A stretch of 64,000 nucleotides of DNA from Pseudomonas putida (GTDB lineage: Bacteria > Pseudomonadota > Gammaproteobacteria > Pseudomonadales > Pseudomonadaceae): the NCBI RefSeq assembly GCF_028682395.1, contig NZ_JANHLC010000007.1, positions 236,653 to 300,652 on the forward strand, read 5' to 3'. Shown here piece by piece: positions 33,550 through 42,162 of this stretch. Each line of letters begins with the position of its first letter. The first letter of the stretch is position 1. A model generated the notes under the pieces. It was not told the origin of the DNA and did not search any database. It worked only from the letters and a program-made list of their open reading frames with translations. The position numbers and the translations under genes were made by a program.

Positions 33550-34338
33550 TCAATGGGCGCGAAAGCGCAGGACCCGCGCGCCATCGGCGGGGTCGGTCAG
33601 GTAGTGCCCGTGGACCCCGAAGGTGTCCAGCAGACGTTGCGTGGTCAGTACCGCTTCGGGGCGACCAAGCGCCACCAGCCGACCCTGCTCCATCACCGCC
33701 AGGCGATCACACGCGAGCGCCTGATTGAGGTCATGCAGGGCGATCACCGTGGTCACCGGTAGGGTACGTATCAGCTTCAGGATGCTGAGTTGGTGATGAA
33801 TATCGAGGTGGTTGGTCGGTTCGTCCAGCAGCAGAATCTGCGGCCGCTGGGCCAGGGCGCGGGCAATATGCACGCGCTGGCGCTCACCGCCCGACAGGCT
33901 GTGCCAGGTGCGGGCGGCCCTGTGGGCCATATCCACCGCAGCCAAGGCCTCGCCGACAATCCTGTCGTCTTCGGCGCTCCAGGGCTGCAGGACCGAGAGC
34001 CAGGGCGTGCGGCCCAGTTCCACAGCGTCGAGCACGCAGAGGGCATCGTCGGTATCGGCGTGCTGCTCGACCACCGCCAGTTGGCGGGCGATCTCGCGCC
34101 GCGGCAGGCGGGCCAGGGCCTGGCCCTTGAGCCAGACTTCACCGCTGGAGGGTGGCTTGATCCCGGCCAGCAGTTGCAGCAGGGTCGATTTGCCTGAACC
34201 GTTCGGGCCGACAATGCCCAGGGTTTCCCCGGCTTCGACGCTCAATTCGACCGCGCTCAGCAGGGAGGTGCCGCGTATCCGGTAACCCAGGTCGTGACAG
34301 CTGAGCACTGGCGTGCCGACCGTTAACGCGCTATTCAT
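33550..34338 (-). CDS. ABC importer ATPase (FecE/BtuD type)
   Basis: A 262-residue ABC ATPase with Walker A GPNGSGKST, the signature LSGGERQRV, Walker B ILLLDEPTNHLD and the switch histidine in IALHDLNQ. It powers the importer formed by the next two genes, and it overlaps the permease gene by 4 bp. The riboswitch upstream points to cobalamin, cobinamide or a related corrinoid, but the family also handles siderophores and heme. Confidence 0.88.
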   Translation of the reverse strand: MNSALTVGTPVLSCHDLGYRIRGTSLLSAVELSVEAGETLGIVGPNGSGKSTLLQLLAGIKPPSSGEVWLKGQALARLPRREIARQLAVVEQHADTDDALCVLDAVELGRTPWLSVLQPWSAEDDRIVGEALAAVDMAHRAARTWHSLSGGERQRVHIARALAQRPQILLLDEPTNHLDIHHQLSILKLIRTLPVTTVIALHDLNQALACDRLAVMEQGRLVALGRPEAVLTTQRLLDTFGVHGHYLTDPADGARVLRFRAH

Positions 34339-35348
34339 CGCGACCTTTTCCCCCGTAGCAGAATCAGCGCAAACACCGGCGCGCCGACCAAGGCCGTGAT
34401 CACCCCAATGGGCAGTACCTGGCCCTTGATCAGCGTGCGCGACAAGACATCGGCTCCGATCAGAAACAGCGCGCCGCTCAGGGCGCTGATGGGCACCAAA
34501 CGGGCATGGCGTACCCCGCTCAGCAGGCGTACGGCATGGGGAATCACCAGCCCGACAAAACCGATTGAGCCGACGATCGACACCAGTACGGCGGTCATCA
34601 GCGCGGCACTGGCAATCAGCACCATCTGCACGCGCCGTACCGGGATACCCGAGGCGGCGGCGCTCTGGCTGCCAAAGGTAAAGGCATCCAGCGCCCGCCG
34701 ATGCCACAGGCAGACGGCCAGGCCCGCCAGGACCACCGGCACGCTCAGGGCGACCGCCGGCCAGCGCACGCCACTCAAGTTGCCGAGCAGCCAGAACATG
34801 ATGCCGCGTGCCTGTTCAGCGCTGGCCGACTGGGTAATCAGAAAGGCCGAGAGCGCGTTGAACAGCTGCGAGCCGGCGATCCCGGCGAGGATGATCTGCC
34901 CGGCATTGCTCGAACTGCGGGCCAGCAGGGCGACCAGGGTAAAGGCGCTGATGGCGCCCATAAACGCCCCGGCCGACAGGGAGATCGCCCCGGCACCCAC
35001 ACCGATAATCGCCACCAGCACGGCCCCGGTCGAAGCCCCGGCCGAGATGCCCAGCAGATAGGGGTCGGCCAGGGGATTGCGCAGCAACGCCTGCAGAATC
35101 ACCCCGGCCATCGCCAGCCCGGCACCACAGGCTGCGGCGACGATGGCGCGGGTCAGGCGGTAGTTCCAGACAATGCCTTCATCGATGGGATCGAGCACAT
35201 AGCCGGCGGCCCAGAGCTTGTTCGCCAGCACCTGGAACACCACGGGCAGGCTGATCGAGGTTTCGCCGATGGCCACGCCGGCGGTGATGGCCGCGAGCAG
35301 GATCAGGCTGACCCACACAGCATTGGCAAGCATGCGCAGCGCATTCAT
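34335..35348 (-). CDS. FecCD/BtuC-type ABC permease
   Basis: A 337-residue inner-membrane permease with about ten helices. The family motif RNPLADPYLLGISAGASTGA is intact, and the coupling-loop region with PHAVRLLSG is near the C-terminus. It overlaps its ATPase and binding-protein neighbours by 4 bp each, showing tight coupling. Two copies would form the channel for a large metal-chelate substrate such as cobalamin. Confidence 0.9.
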   Translation of the reverse strand: MNALRMLANAVWVSLILLAAITAGVAIGETSISLPVVFQVLANKLWAAGYVLDPIDEGIVWNYRLTRAIVAAACGAGLAMAGVILQALLRNPLADPYLLGISAGASTGAVLVAIIGVGAGAISLSAGAFMGAISAFTLVALLARSSSNAGQIILAGIAGSQLFNALSAFLITQSASAEQARGIMFWLLGNLSGVRWPAVALSVPVVLAGLAVCLWHRRALDAFTFGSQSAAASGIPVRRVQMVLIASAALMTAVLVSIVGSIGFVGLVIPHAVRLLSGVRHARLVPISALSGALFLIGADVLSRTLIKGQVLPIGVITALVGAPVFALILLRGKRSR

Positions 35349-36361
35349 GGCGTGAGGTTGAAGCGCTCGACGGCACTGGCCAGTTCCTCGATGCCGCTGA
35401 ACAGGCGGGTGCTGGCGTGCATGGCGTGGGCGTCGAGGATGATGATGCGGTCATGCTTGACCGCGTCCATATTGCGTGTGACCGGATCGGACTTGAGGAA
35501 CGCCAGTTTTTTCCGGTAATCGTCGGCGGGGAAGCGGCGGCGGTCCATGCGCGCGATCACCAGGACGGTCGGGTTGGCCTTGGCGATGGTTTCCCAACCG
35601 ACGGTGGGCCACTCTTCATCGGACTCGATCACATTGCGCAAACCCAGGGTGCTCAGCATGAAATCGGGAATGCCTTTACGCCCGGCCATGTAAGGGTCGA
35701 TATCCAGGTCGGCGCTGGAGAACCAGACTGCCGCGGAAATCGCCTTGCCCGGCGTAGTACCAGTCTTGGTCTTGGCGACAGCTGCCGCCAGGCGTGCCTT
35801 GGACTGTGCGATCAGGGCCTCGCCACGGGCCTGGACATCGAAGATCGCCGCGAGCTGTTCGATGCTCTTGTAGATGCTGTCAATGCGAAAGGGCTCCAGG
35901 CGCGTGCCGTCGGCACCGACCAGGTTGTCCTTGCCTTCGCAGTCGGAGGGCAGCAGGTAGGTGGGGATGTGCAGTTCATGGAACTGCTCGCGGGTAGCGA
36001 CCACACCCTGGGGGCCGACCATCCATTCCAGGTCGACCGCCACCAGGTCCGGGCGTTTGCCGAGTACGGCCTCGAAACTGGGGTCGTTGTCGGCTAGGCG
36101 CTCGACCTTGGCGTTCTGTGCCTTGAACTCGGGGAGGACCTCGTTGAACCACAGGGAAGTCCCGACCAGTTTGTCACCCAGGCCCAGGCTGTAGAGCAAC
36201 TCGGTGCTGGCCTGGCCGATGCTGACGGTACTGACCGGAGCCTTGGCGAAGGTCAGCGCAGTGCCGCAGTTTTCCACGGTCAGCGGATAGTGGCTGGAGG
36301 CGAGCGTCAGGGCGCTGAATCCGAGGCTGGCGGCCAGTGCGACAAGGCGGGGCAGTGACAT
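35345..36361 (-). CDS. Periplasmic metal-chelate binding protein (BtuF/FecB type)
   Basis: A 338-residue class III binding protein. A signal peptide (ALAASLGFSALTLAS) is followed by two lobes joined by a long helix (about residues 155-180). The first lobe carries ILYSLG-like (STELLYSLGLGDKLVG) and the second ends in ILDAHAMHASTRL. It delivers substrate to the permease. It is the first gene after the cobalamin riboswitch, with GGAGAT before ATG 36361. Corrinoid binding is inferred from the riboswitch only. Confidence 0.87.
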   Translation of the reverse strand: MSLPRLVALAASLGFSALTLASSHYPLTVENCGTALTFAKAPVSTVSIGQASTELLYSLGLGDKLVGTSLWFNEVLPEFKAQNAKVERLADNDPSFEAVLGKRPDLVAVDLEWMVGPQGVVATREQFHELHIPTYLLPSDCEGKDNLVGADGTRLEPFRIDSIYKSIEQLAAIFDVQARGEALIAQSKARLAAAVAKTKTGTTPGKAISAAVWFSSADLDIDPYMAGRKGIPDFMLSTLGLRNVIESDEEWPTVGWETIAKANPTVLVIARMDRRRFPADDYRKKLAFLKSDPVTRNMDAVKHDRIIILDAHAMHASTRLFSGIEELASAVERFNLTP

Positions 36362-36477
36362 CAAAGACGATCTCCATTCGAGCAGGTGCAGGGGCAGGGC
36401 CGCTGAAATGGAAAGCACATCCTGGAACGCCGCCATGGGAGGCGGGCAGAGCGCGGCGCGCCGCTAAAACGGCACGC

Positions 36478-36498
36478 GGATGTCCCTCCCGGACACCC
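36478..36498 (-). terminator. Hairpin after the riboswitch aptamer (possible expression platform)
   Basis: On the minus strand GGGTGTCC-GGGAG-GGACATCC forms an 8-bp stem with one G-U pair. It lies 24 bases downstream of the aptamer, and a TTTT run follows 8 bases later. It may be the terminator of the riboswitch, although the distance to the U-run is longer than ideal. Confidence 0.45.
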
Positions 36499-36521
36499 CG
36501 CCGGTCAGTTGAATTGCATGG

Positions 36522-36694
36522 GCCGGCAGGTCTCCTGACTGGCGCGTCATGGCCCGGCTCCGGCCTTCCCGGGGGTTAACCCAGTGGCCTTGGCTAATGG
36601 AGCGGACTCGGCGCCTACAGTTGCGGGGGCAGTTCCGTTTAAACACTCGAGGCGAGGTTTTCGGATTCCCTGTTAGTTCCTCTCGGAAACCGGC
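36522..36694 (-). promoter_or_regulatory. Cobalamin riboswitch
   Basis: The B12 box AGTCAGGAGACCTGCC (minus strand, 36540-36525) is a perfect consensus match. Upstream lie the other conserved parts: AACAGGGAATCC near 36670 and the CTGCCCCCGCAACTGTA core near 36617-36634. The 5' GCCGG (36694-36690) pairs with CCGGC (36526-36522) to close P1. It lies before the binding-protein gene and would shut off the importer operon when adenosylcobalamin or related cofactors are plentiful. Confidence 0.93.
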
Positions 36695-36847
36695 GGGCGG
36701 CATGGTAAAGGAATCGCGTGCCCGTGGCGACCGTCGTGGCCAACGGCTAGACGCTGAATCAGAATGCTCTGATCTGGCCAGGCCTCAAGCAATGAGCTAC
36801 GCCAGCCGTACCCGCAGCGACTGGGCTGGCGCTGGCTGCTGCCTAAC

Positions 36848-36905
36848 CGGTTATAACCTTAGATTATATTTTTCTAAACGCTCATAACGTTTGTCGCTAT
36901 GCTGC
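36848..36905 (+). promoter_or_regulatory. AT-rich promoter region of the TauE/SafE gene
   Basis: A sharply AT-rich patch starts with a GGTTATAACC palindrome (36849-36858) and continues with repeated TTA/TCTAAA elements. The look resembles CysB-type control regions of sulfur genes. A -10-like TATGCT lies near 36896. Binding by CysB is only a guess from base composition and the gene's likely function. Confidence 0.35.
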
Positions 36906-36964
36906 GCGCCAGGTTCCAACCGGGTCGCTAACGACCGGGCCGCGCTGATTCACAGGATGTTGCG

Positions 36965-37750
36965 ATGGATGTAGGCAATTTTGGTTTTGTTGTAGCGGGC
37001 TTGTTGGTCGGTTTTATCGTCGGCATGACCGGCATCGGCGGCGGGTCGCTGATGACCCCGATTCTCTTGTGGTTCGGCATCAATCCGGCCACGGCCGTGG
37101 GCACTGATCTGCTCTACGCGGCCATCACCAAGTCCGGCGGCGTGCTGGTCCATCGCAAGAACAACAATATCGACTGGAAGATCACCGGCTGGCTGACCCT
37201 GGGCAGCGTCCCGGCGGTGTTGCTGACCCTGTGGTTTCTCGGCAGCCTGGATTCGGCCCCCGATGCGCTGAACGCGATTATCAAGCAGGCCCTGGGCTTT
37301 GTGCTGGTGCTGACGGCCCTGGCGGTATTGTTCAAGAAACGCCTGCTGGCCTTCGCCCATCGCCGGGGCGAGCACAGTTCGGTTTTCAGCGGTTCGAGCC
37401 TGAACACGCTGACCGTTATCACCGGGCTGATCCTCGGCACCATGGTCGCGCTGACATCCATTGGCGCTGGCGCCCTGGGCACCGTGGCGCTGTTTATCCT
37501 CTATCCCTTTCTGCCGACCCGACGCCTGGTGGGCACCGAGATTGCCCACGCCGTGCCGCTGACCCTGGTCGCCGGCCTGGGTCATGCGAGCATGGGTAAT
37601 ATGGATTGGGAACTGCTTGGCTTCCTGCTGATGGGGTCGCTGCCGGGGATCTACGTCGGCAGTCACCTGGCCGGTCGCGTTTCCGATGAAATCCTGCGGC
37701 CGTGCCTGGCCACGATGCTGTTACTGATCGGCTACAAGCTGGCGTTCTAA
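36965..37750 (+). CDS. TauE/SafE-family sulfite/sulfoacetate-type exporter
   Basis: A 261-residue membrane protein with about eight helices. The duplicated motif GMTGIGGGSLMTPILLWFG in half 1 and TSIGAGALGTVALFILYPF in half 2 define the family. It moves sulfite, sulfoacetate or similar anions across the inner membrane. It is divergent from the riboswitch operon and convergent with the aldehyde dehydrogenase, sharing a strong terminator with it. Confidence 0.87.
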   Translation: MDVGNFGFVVAGLLVGFIVGMTGIGGGSLMTPILLWFGINPATAVGTDLLYAAITKSGGVLVHRKNNNIDWKITGWLTLGSVPAVLLTLWFLGSLDSAPDALNAIIKQALGFVLVLTALAVLFKKRLLAFAHRRGEHSSVFSGSSLNTLTVITGLILGTMVALTSIGAGALGTVALFILYPFLPTRRLVGTEIAHAVPLTLVAGLGHASMGNMDWELLGFLLMGSLPGIYVGSHLAGRVSDEILRPCLATMLLLIGYKLAF

Positions 37751-37759
37751 GCCACCGGT

Positions 37760-37778
37760 CCGGGCCCTGCGGGCCCGG
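37760..37778. terminator. Strong bidirectional hairpin
   Basis: CCGGGCCC-TGC-GGGCCCGG is an 8-bp perfect GC stem with a 3-base loop, placed between the convergent TauE/SafE and aldehyde dehydrogenase genes. No U-tract flanks it, but its position suggests a shared 3' end. Confidence 0.6.
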
Positions 37779-37793
37779 CCAGCGTTGCCGCAC

Positions 37794-39269
37794 TCAATCG
37801 CGCAGGTACCAGCCCCACGGCTCATCGCTGGTGTACTCGGTGATCTGTTTGGTTTCCAGGTAATTGCTCAAGCCCCAGACGCCCAGTTCGCGGCCGATCC
37901 CACTGTGTTTGTAGCCGCCCCAGGGCGCCTGGACAAAGGTCGGCTGGGAGCAGTTGATCCACACGATCCCAACCCGCAAGGCCCGCGCCACGCGCTGGCA
38001 GCGTTCGCTGTCGCGGGACATCACTGCCGCCGCCAGGCCAAACACACTGCGATTGGCCTGGGCGATGGCATCGGCCTCGTCGCTGAAGGTACGCACCGCC
38101 AGCACCGGGCCAAAGATTTCCTCGCACCACAGGGCGCTGTCCTCGGGCACCTGATCGAAGATCGTCGGTTCGACAAACCAGCCCTGGGCCAGATGCGCCG
38201 GGCGCTTGCCGCCGCTACGCAGGCGTGCGCCTTCGCGCTCCGCGCGGGCGATGGCATCGAGGACCTTGTGGTACTGGCCTTCGCTGACCAACGGGCCGAG
38301 CTGGGTGTCGGGGAGGTGGCCGGCGCCGACGCGAATCTGCGCGGCCTGGGCGACCAGGCGCTCGATCAGGCGCGGATACAGGCTTTCCTGTACCAGCAGG
38401 CGCGAGGTGGCGGAGCAGACTTGGCCCTGATTGAAGAAGATCCCCATCAGCACCCATTCCACGGCGGCGTCCAGGTCGCTGTCATCGAAGACGATAATCG
38501 CCGATTTGCCGCCCAGTTCCAGGCTGAGGTTTTTCAGGTCCTGGGCCGCGGCCTGCATGATCCTGCGACCCGTTGGCACACTGCCGGTAAAGGCCAGCTT
38601 GTCGACGCCGGGGTGTTCGCTGAGCGGTGCGCCACAGGCCACGCCCAATCCAGTCACCACGTTTAACACGCCGTTCGGCAAGCCTGCGGCATGAGCGGCG
38701 GCGGCCAGTTCCAGGGCGCTCAGCGGGGTGATTTCCGAAGGTTTGAGCACGGCGGTGCAGCCGGCGGCGAGGGCCGGAGCGACTTTCCAGGCAGCCATCA
38801 GCAGCGGGTAGTTCCAGGGGGTCACCAGCCCGGCCACGCCCACCGGCTCGCGGCGGGTGTAGCAACTGAAACGCTCGTCCGGCAGGGCCAAGGGGGTGCA
38901 GTCGGGTTCCAGTTGTTCAGCCAGACCGGCATAGAACTCGAAGCAGCCAATGGCATCGAGCACATCCCATTGCGCTTCGGCCAGTGGCTTGCCGTTGTCG
39001 AGCACTTCCAGTGCGGCCAGCGCGTCCTTGCGCGATGCCAGTTCGGCGGCGATGGCCCGCAGATAACCGGCGCGTTGGGCGCCACTGAGGGTTGGCCAGG
39101 GGCCCTGGTCGAAGGCGTGCCGCGCGGCCGCGACGGCCTTGTCGATATCGCTCGCGGCGCCGGCAGCAACCTGGTGGATCACCTCGCCCGTGGCCGGGTT
39201 GTGTACCGCAAAACGCTCGCCACTGTCGGCGTCGAGCCATTGACCATCGATGTAGAGCTGCTCGCGCAT
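37794..39269 (-). CDS. Aldehyde dehydrogenase (betaine/aminoaldehyde type)
   Basis: A 491-residue NAD(P)-dependent aldehyde dehydrogenase. The catalytic cysteine is in FFNQGQVCSATSR, the general-base glutamate is in LSLELGGKS, and the coenzyme loop is TGSVPTGRRIM. The overall pattern (LYIDGQW, VTPWNYPLLMAAWKVAPALA) is closest to betaine/aminobutyraldehyde dehydrogenases. It is encoded 94 bp downstream of the AraC regulator on the same strand. With the divergent amine-oxidase-like gene it likely converts the aldehyde product to an acid. Confidence 0.9.
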   Translation of the reverse strand: MREQLYIDGQWLDADSGERFAVHNPATGEVIHQVAAGAASDIDKAVAAARHAFDQGPWPTLSGAQRAGYLRAIAAELASRKDALAALEVLDNGKPLAEAQWDVLDAIGCFEFYAGLAEQLEPDCTPLALPDERFSCYTRREPVGVAGLVTPWNYPLLMAAWKVAPALAAGCTAVLKPSEITPLSALELAAAAHAAGLPNGVLNVVTGLGVACGAPLSEHPGVDKLAFTGSVPTGRRIMQAAAQDLKNLSLELGGKSAIIVFDDSDLDAAVEWVLMGIFFNQGQVCSATSRLLVQESLYPRLIERLVAQAAQIRVGAGHLPDTQLGPLVSEGQYHKVLDAIARAEREGARLRSGGKRPAHLAQGWFVEPTIFDQVPEDSALWCEEIFGPVLAVRTFSDEADAIAQANRSVFGLAAAVMSRDSERCQRVARALRVGIVWINCSQPTFVQAPWGGYKHSGIGRELGVWGLSNYLETKQITEYTSDEPWGWYLRD

Positions 39270-39363
39270 GCTGTTTCTCCGAAAAAAGACTGCCCCGTGC
39301 GCCCGGCACGCGACCTGGCGCCAGCCTAGCGATGGCGCCCGGGGCGGGAAAGGGTGCGGTTTC

Positions 39364-40206
39364 TCAGCGGGTCCGCTGGGAGTCAGGTGCGTCCTGCGCC
39401 TGGCGTTGCAGCAGGTAGGTCCTGGGCGAATGACCGGTGTGCTGCTTGAAGCAGCGGTAGAAGGTCGACAGGGAGTTGAACCCGGCGGCGCGGGCGATCT
39501 CGTCGATGCGCGTGGCATTGGTTTCGCCATGCAGGCGGGTCAGCACTTCGCCCAGGCGCAGTTGATTGAGAAAGGCGTAGAACGTCTGCCCACGGACCTG
39601 ATTGAGGAAAAACGAAATCTGATTGCGCGTGTAGCCCGTCGAAGCCGCGACCTGGGCCAGGTCCAGTGCCGGGTCGAGGTAGGCCTGGCGGCTGTCGAAG
39701 TAGTGCTGCAGGTCATTGGCCAGGGTGCCCAGTTGACGGGCCGAGAGGCCCAGGCGGCTGATGGTCGCGGCGCCCGGTCGGTCCTGGGGCGGTGTCGGCG
39801 CGCTGTTGACCAGCACCGCGTATTCATTGACCTGGGCGATCAGGCCATCGCGCACGGTCAACGCCTCGATGGCGCTGAATGAGACCAGGCCATCGCTGCC
39901 CTTGAGCGTGACGCGGTACTGCAGGATGGCGGTGTCGCCATCGATGCGCAGGCGGTCGGTGTATTCCTGCAACTCCTCGGCGCCCACCGGCAGGCTACTG
40001 GCCAGGTAGGCGCGCAGTTGCGTGCGCTCGATCCGGCGGTTCTGCAGAAAGTCGCGGTACACCAGGTCCGGGTGATAGAGCGCCAGCACGGCGTCGAGGT
40101 CGCGGCTTTTCCAGGCCTGGTGGTAACGCAGGATCACCGCGTGGGTGGCCGCGCTCGCCGGGTCGCTCTGATAGTGCGCGGTGGTGGGCAGGTCAACGGT
40201 GTTCAC
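39364..40206 (-). CDS. AraC regulator with N-terminal SnoaL-like sensor
   Basis: A 280-residue protein with an unusual order. The N-terminal half (about residues 10-135) is an NTF2/SnoaL-like domain (HAVILRYHQAWKSRDLDAVLALYHPDLVYRDF as landmark region), where most AraC proteins have a cupin. The C-terminal 110 residues are a double helix-turn-helix with IARAAGFNSLSTFYRCFKQ. GTG 40206 has GGAGAG upstream; the TTG at 40224 does not. It sits between the aldehyde dehydrogenase and the divergent FAD oxidase, and probably activates both in response to a small ligand bound in the NTF2 pocket. Confidence 0.83.
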   Translation of the reverse strand: MNTVDLPTTAHYQSDPASAATHAVILRYHQAWKSRDLDAVLALYHPDLVYRDFLQNRRIERTQLRAYLASSLPVGAEELQEYTDRLRIDGDTAILQYRVTLKGSDGLVSFSAIEALTVRDGLIAQVNEYAVLVNSAPTPPQDRPGAATISRLGLSARQLGTLANDLQHYFDSRQAYLDPALDLAQVAASTGYTRNQISFFLNQVRGQTFYAFLNQLRLGEVLTRLHGETNATRIDEIARAAGFNSLSTFYRCFKQHTGHSPRTYLLQRQAQDAPDSQRTR

Positions 40207-40372
40207 GACGCTCTCCAAGGTCAAAAAAAGCAGGCGCCAGAGGGTCGCCCAGTGACGAGTATTCCAGAACCGCGAATTTTCCGCCCGTGCCCGCTGCGAG
40301 GCCGGCGCCTGTCAATGGCGCAGCGAATCCTTTAGAACGTCATTCCATGAATTCGCGACGGAGCTTGCACCC

Positions 40373-41770
40373 ATGACGCTTCACACCGCCCACCAGGCCC
40401 TGGCCTCGGCCCTGCCGTATCCGTTCTGGCAGCACAGTCGCCCGAACGTGGCCCCGGCGCCGCGCCAGACCGGCGAGCTGGCCTGTGACCTGGCGGTGAT
40501 CGGCGGCGGCTTTGTCGGTCTCTGGACCGCCTTGCTGGCCCGGCGGCGCTGGCCCCAGGCCCGTATCGTGGTGTTGGAGGCCGGGCAGTGCGGCGATCAG
40601 GCCAGTGGCCGCAATGGCGGCTTCTGCGCCCCGAGCATTTCCCACGGTGTTTCCAATGCGCTCAAGCGCTGGCCCCAGGAGGCCGAGCAGTTGGTACGCC
40701 TGGGCCGGGCCAACCTGGATGAGTTCGAACAGGATGTGCTGCACTACGGCATGCAGGTCGAGTTCGAGCGCTCGGGCAAACTCAATGTCGCCGCCATGCC
40801 GTGGCAGGTAGCGGGGCTGCGTTCGATGCAGGCCAATTACCAGCGCTTCGGCATTGCCTGCGAGCTGCTCGAAGGCCCGGCCCTGGCGAAGCGCCTGGAT
40901 TCACCGGGTTATGTTGCCGGCCTGTTCGAGCCCAACTATGCGCTGCTCAACCCGGCCTTGATGATCGCCGAGCTGCGGCGGGTTTGCCTGGAGCAGCAGG
41001 TGGAGGTGTTCGAGCATTCGCCGGTGCGGGGCCTGCGGCCTGAGGCCACGGGTGTCTGGCTGGACACCGGGCTGGGCGAGGTCAAGGCGGGCAAAGCGGT
41101 CCTGGCGACCAATATCGCACCGCCGTTGCTGAGTGAATTGAAGTCGGCGGTCATCCCGATCTACGACTATGCCCTGGTCAGCGCGCCCATCAGCGAGGCG
41201 CAGTGGCAAAGCATTGGCTGGACCGAACGCTATGGCATCGCCGACAGCGGCAACCAGTTCCATTACGTGCGCAAGACCGCCGACAACCGCATGCTCTGGG
41301 GCGGCTACGATGCGATCTACCACTATGGCAGTCGCCGTGACGAAGCCCTGACCCAGCGCCCGGAAAGTTTTGTACGCCTGGCCGAACAGTTCCAGGCGGT
41401 GTTTCCCAGCCTGGCCGGGCTTTCGTTCAGCCATGCCTGGGGCGGGATCATCGACACCTCGGCGCGCACCACCATGTTCTGCGGCGTTTCGGCCGGCGGG
41501 CGCGTCGCCTATGCCCAGGGCTTTACCGGCCAGGGCGTCTCGGCCAGCCGTTTCGCCGCCCTGACCCTGCTCGATCTGCTTGACTGCGAGGATACCGAAC
41601 GGACTCGCCTGGCCATGACGGCGACCAAACCCTTTGCCTTTCCCCCCGAGCCCTTGCGCTATATCGGCGTGGCCATGGCCCAGCGGGCCTTGGCCCGTGA
41701 GGATCTGAACGGACGGCGTAACTGGCTGCTCAAGGGCTTCGACGCCCTGGGCATCGGCTTTGATTCTTGA
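40373..41770 (+). CDS. FAD-dependent amine oxidoreductase (PuuB/DadA-like)
   Basis: A 465-residue DAO-family flavoprotein. The Rossmann motif is AVIGGGFVGLWTALLA, and the second motif is QASGRNGGFCAPS with the SGRNGG typical of gamma-glutamylputrescine oxidase-type enzymes. The HAWGGIIDTSART and GFTGQGVSASRF stretches are also characteristic. It oxidises an amine or amino acid to an aldehyde, ammonia and peroxide. It is divergent from the AraC/aldehyde dehydrogenase pair, supplying the aldehyde for that dehydrogenase. Confidence 0.85.
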   Translation: MTLHTAHQALASALPYPFWQHSRPNVAPAPRQTGELACDLAVIGGGFVGLWTALLARRRWPQARIVVLEAGQCGDQASGRNGGFCAPSISHGVSNALKRWPQEAEQLVRLGRANLDEFEQDVLHYGMQVEFERSGKLNVAAMPWQVAGLRSMQANYQRFGIACELLEGPALAKRLDSPGYVAGLFEPNYALLNPALMIAELRRVCLEQQVEVFEHSPVRGLRPEATGVWLDTGLGEVKAGKAVLATNIAPPLLSELKSAVIPIYDYALVSAPISEAQWQSIGWTERYGIADSGNQFHYVRKTADNRMLWGGYDAIYHYGSRRDEALTQRPESFVRLAEQFQAVFPSLAGLSFSHAWGGIIDTSARTTMFCGVSAGGRVAYAQGFTGQGVSASRFAALTLLDLLDCEDTERTRLAMTATKPFAFPPEPLRYIGVAMAQRALAREDLNGRRNWLLKGFDALGIGFDS

Positions 41771-41784
41771 ACGGGAGTAACTTC

Positions 41785-42162
41785 ATGCTGCGCGCCTTGC
41801 CTGACCACGTGATCGACTTTGCCAATCCCGAGGTCCTTGCCCTGACGTTCGAGACCCGCGATCCGGCGCTGGTCGACCAGCCATACCAGAGCCGCAGTTT
41901 TCGCCATTTCGTGGCGCCGAACAAACGCGCCACGGCCGGTATCTGGGAGGCGCCCGAGCATCTGGAGCGCTGCGACTGTGACTACGACGAACTGTGCCAC
42001 CTGCTTGAAGGTCGGGTGCGCCTGACCGACAGCCAGGGCCAGGGCCGTGAATTTGGTCCCGGCGACACTTTTGTCGTGGCGGCGGGGTTCAAGGGCACCT
42101 GGGAAAACCTGACGCCGGTACGCAAGGTCTTCATGATCCTGCGTGGCGAGCCGGTCAACTGA
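41785..42162 (+). CDS. Cupin protein (DUF861-like)
   Basis: A 125-residue single cupin resembling the EutQ/ureidoglycine aminohydrolase type (DUF861). Landmarks are AGIWEAPEHLERCDCDYDELCHLLEGRVRL and FGPGDTFVVAAGFKGTWEN. Such proteins often accompany amine catabolic genes. GGGAG before ATG 41785 decides the start; the earlier TTG 41767 overlaps the oxidase stop. It overlaps the LysR gene by 8 bp tail to tail. Confidence 0.78.
   Translation: MLRALPDHVIDFANPEVLALTFETRDPALVDQPYQSRSFRHFVAPNKRATAGIWEAPEHLERCDCDYDELCHLLEGRVRLTDSQGQGREFGPGDTFVVAAGFKGTWENLTPVRKVFMILRGEPVN

Noticed and set aside
36478..36498. Confident assignment of the hairpin as the riboswitch terminator
   Set aside because: The U-run is 8 bases away and the alternative pairing with the aptamer could not be shown by eye, so it is listed with low confidence only.
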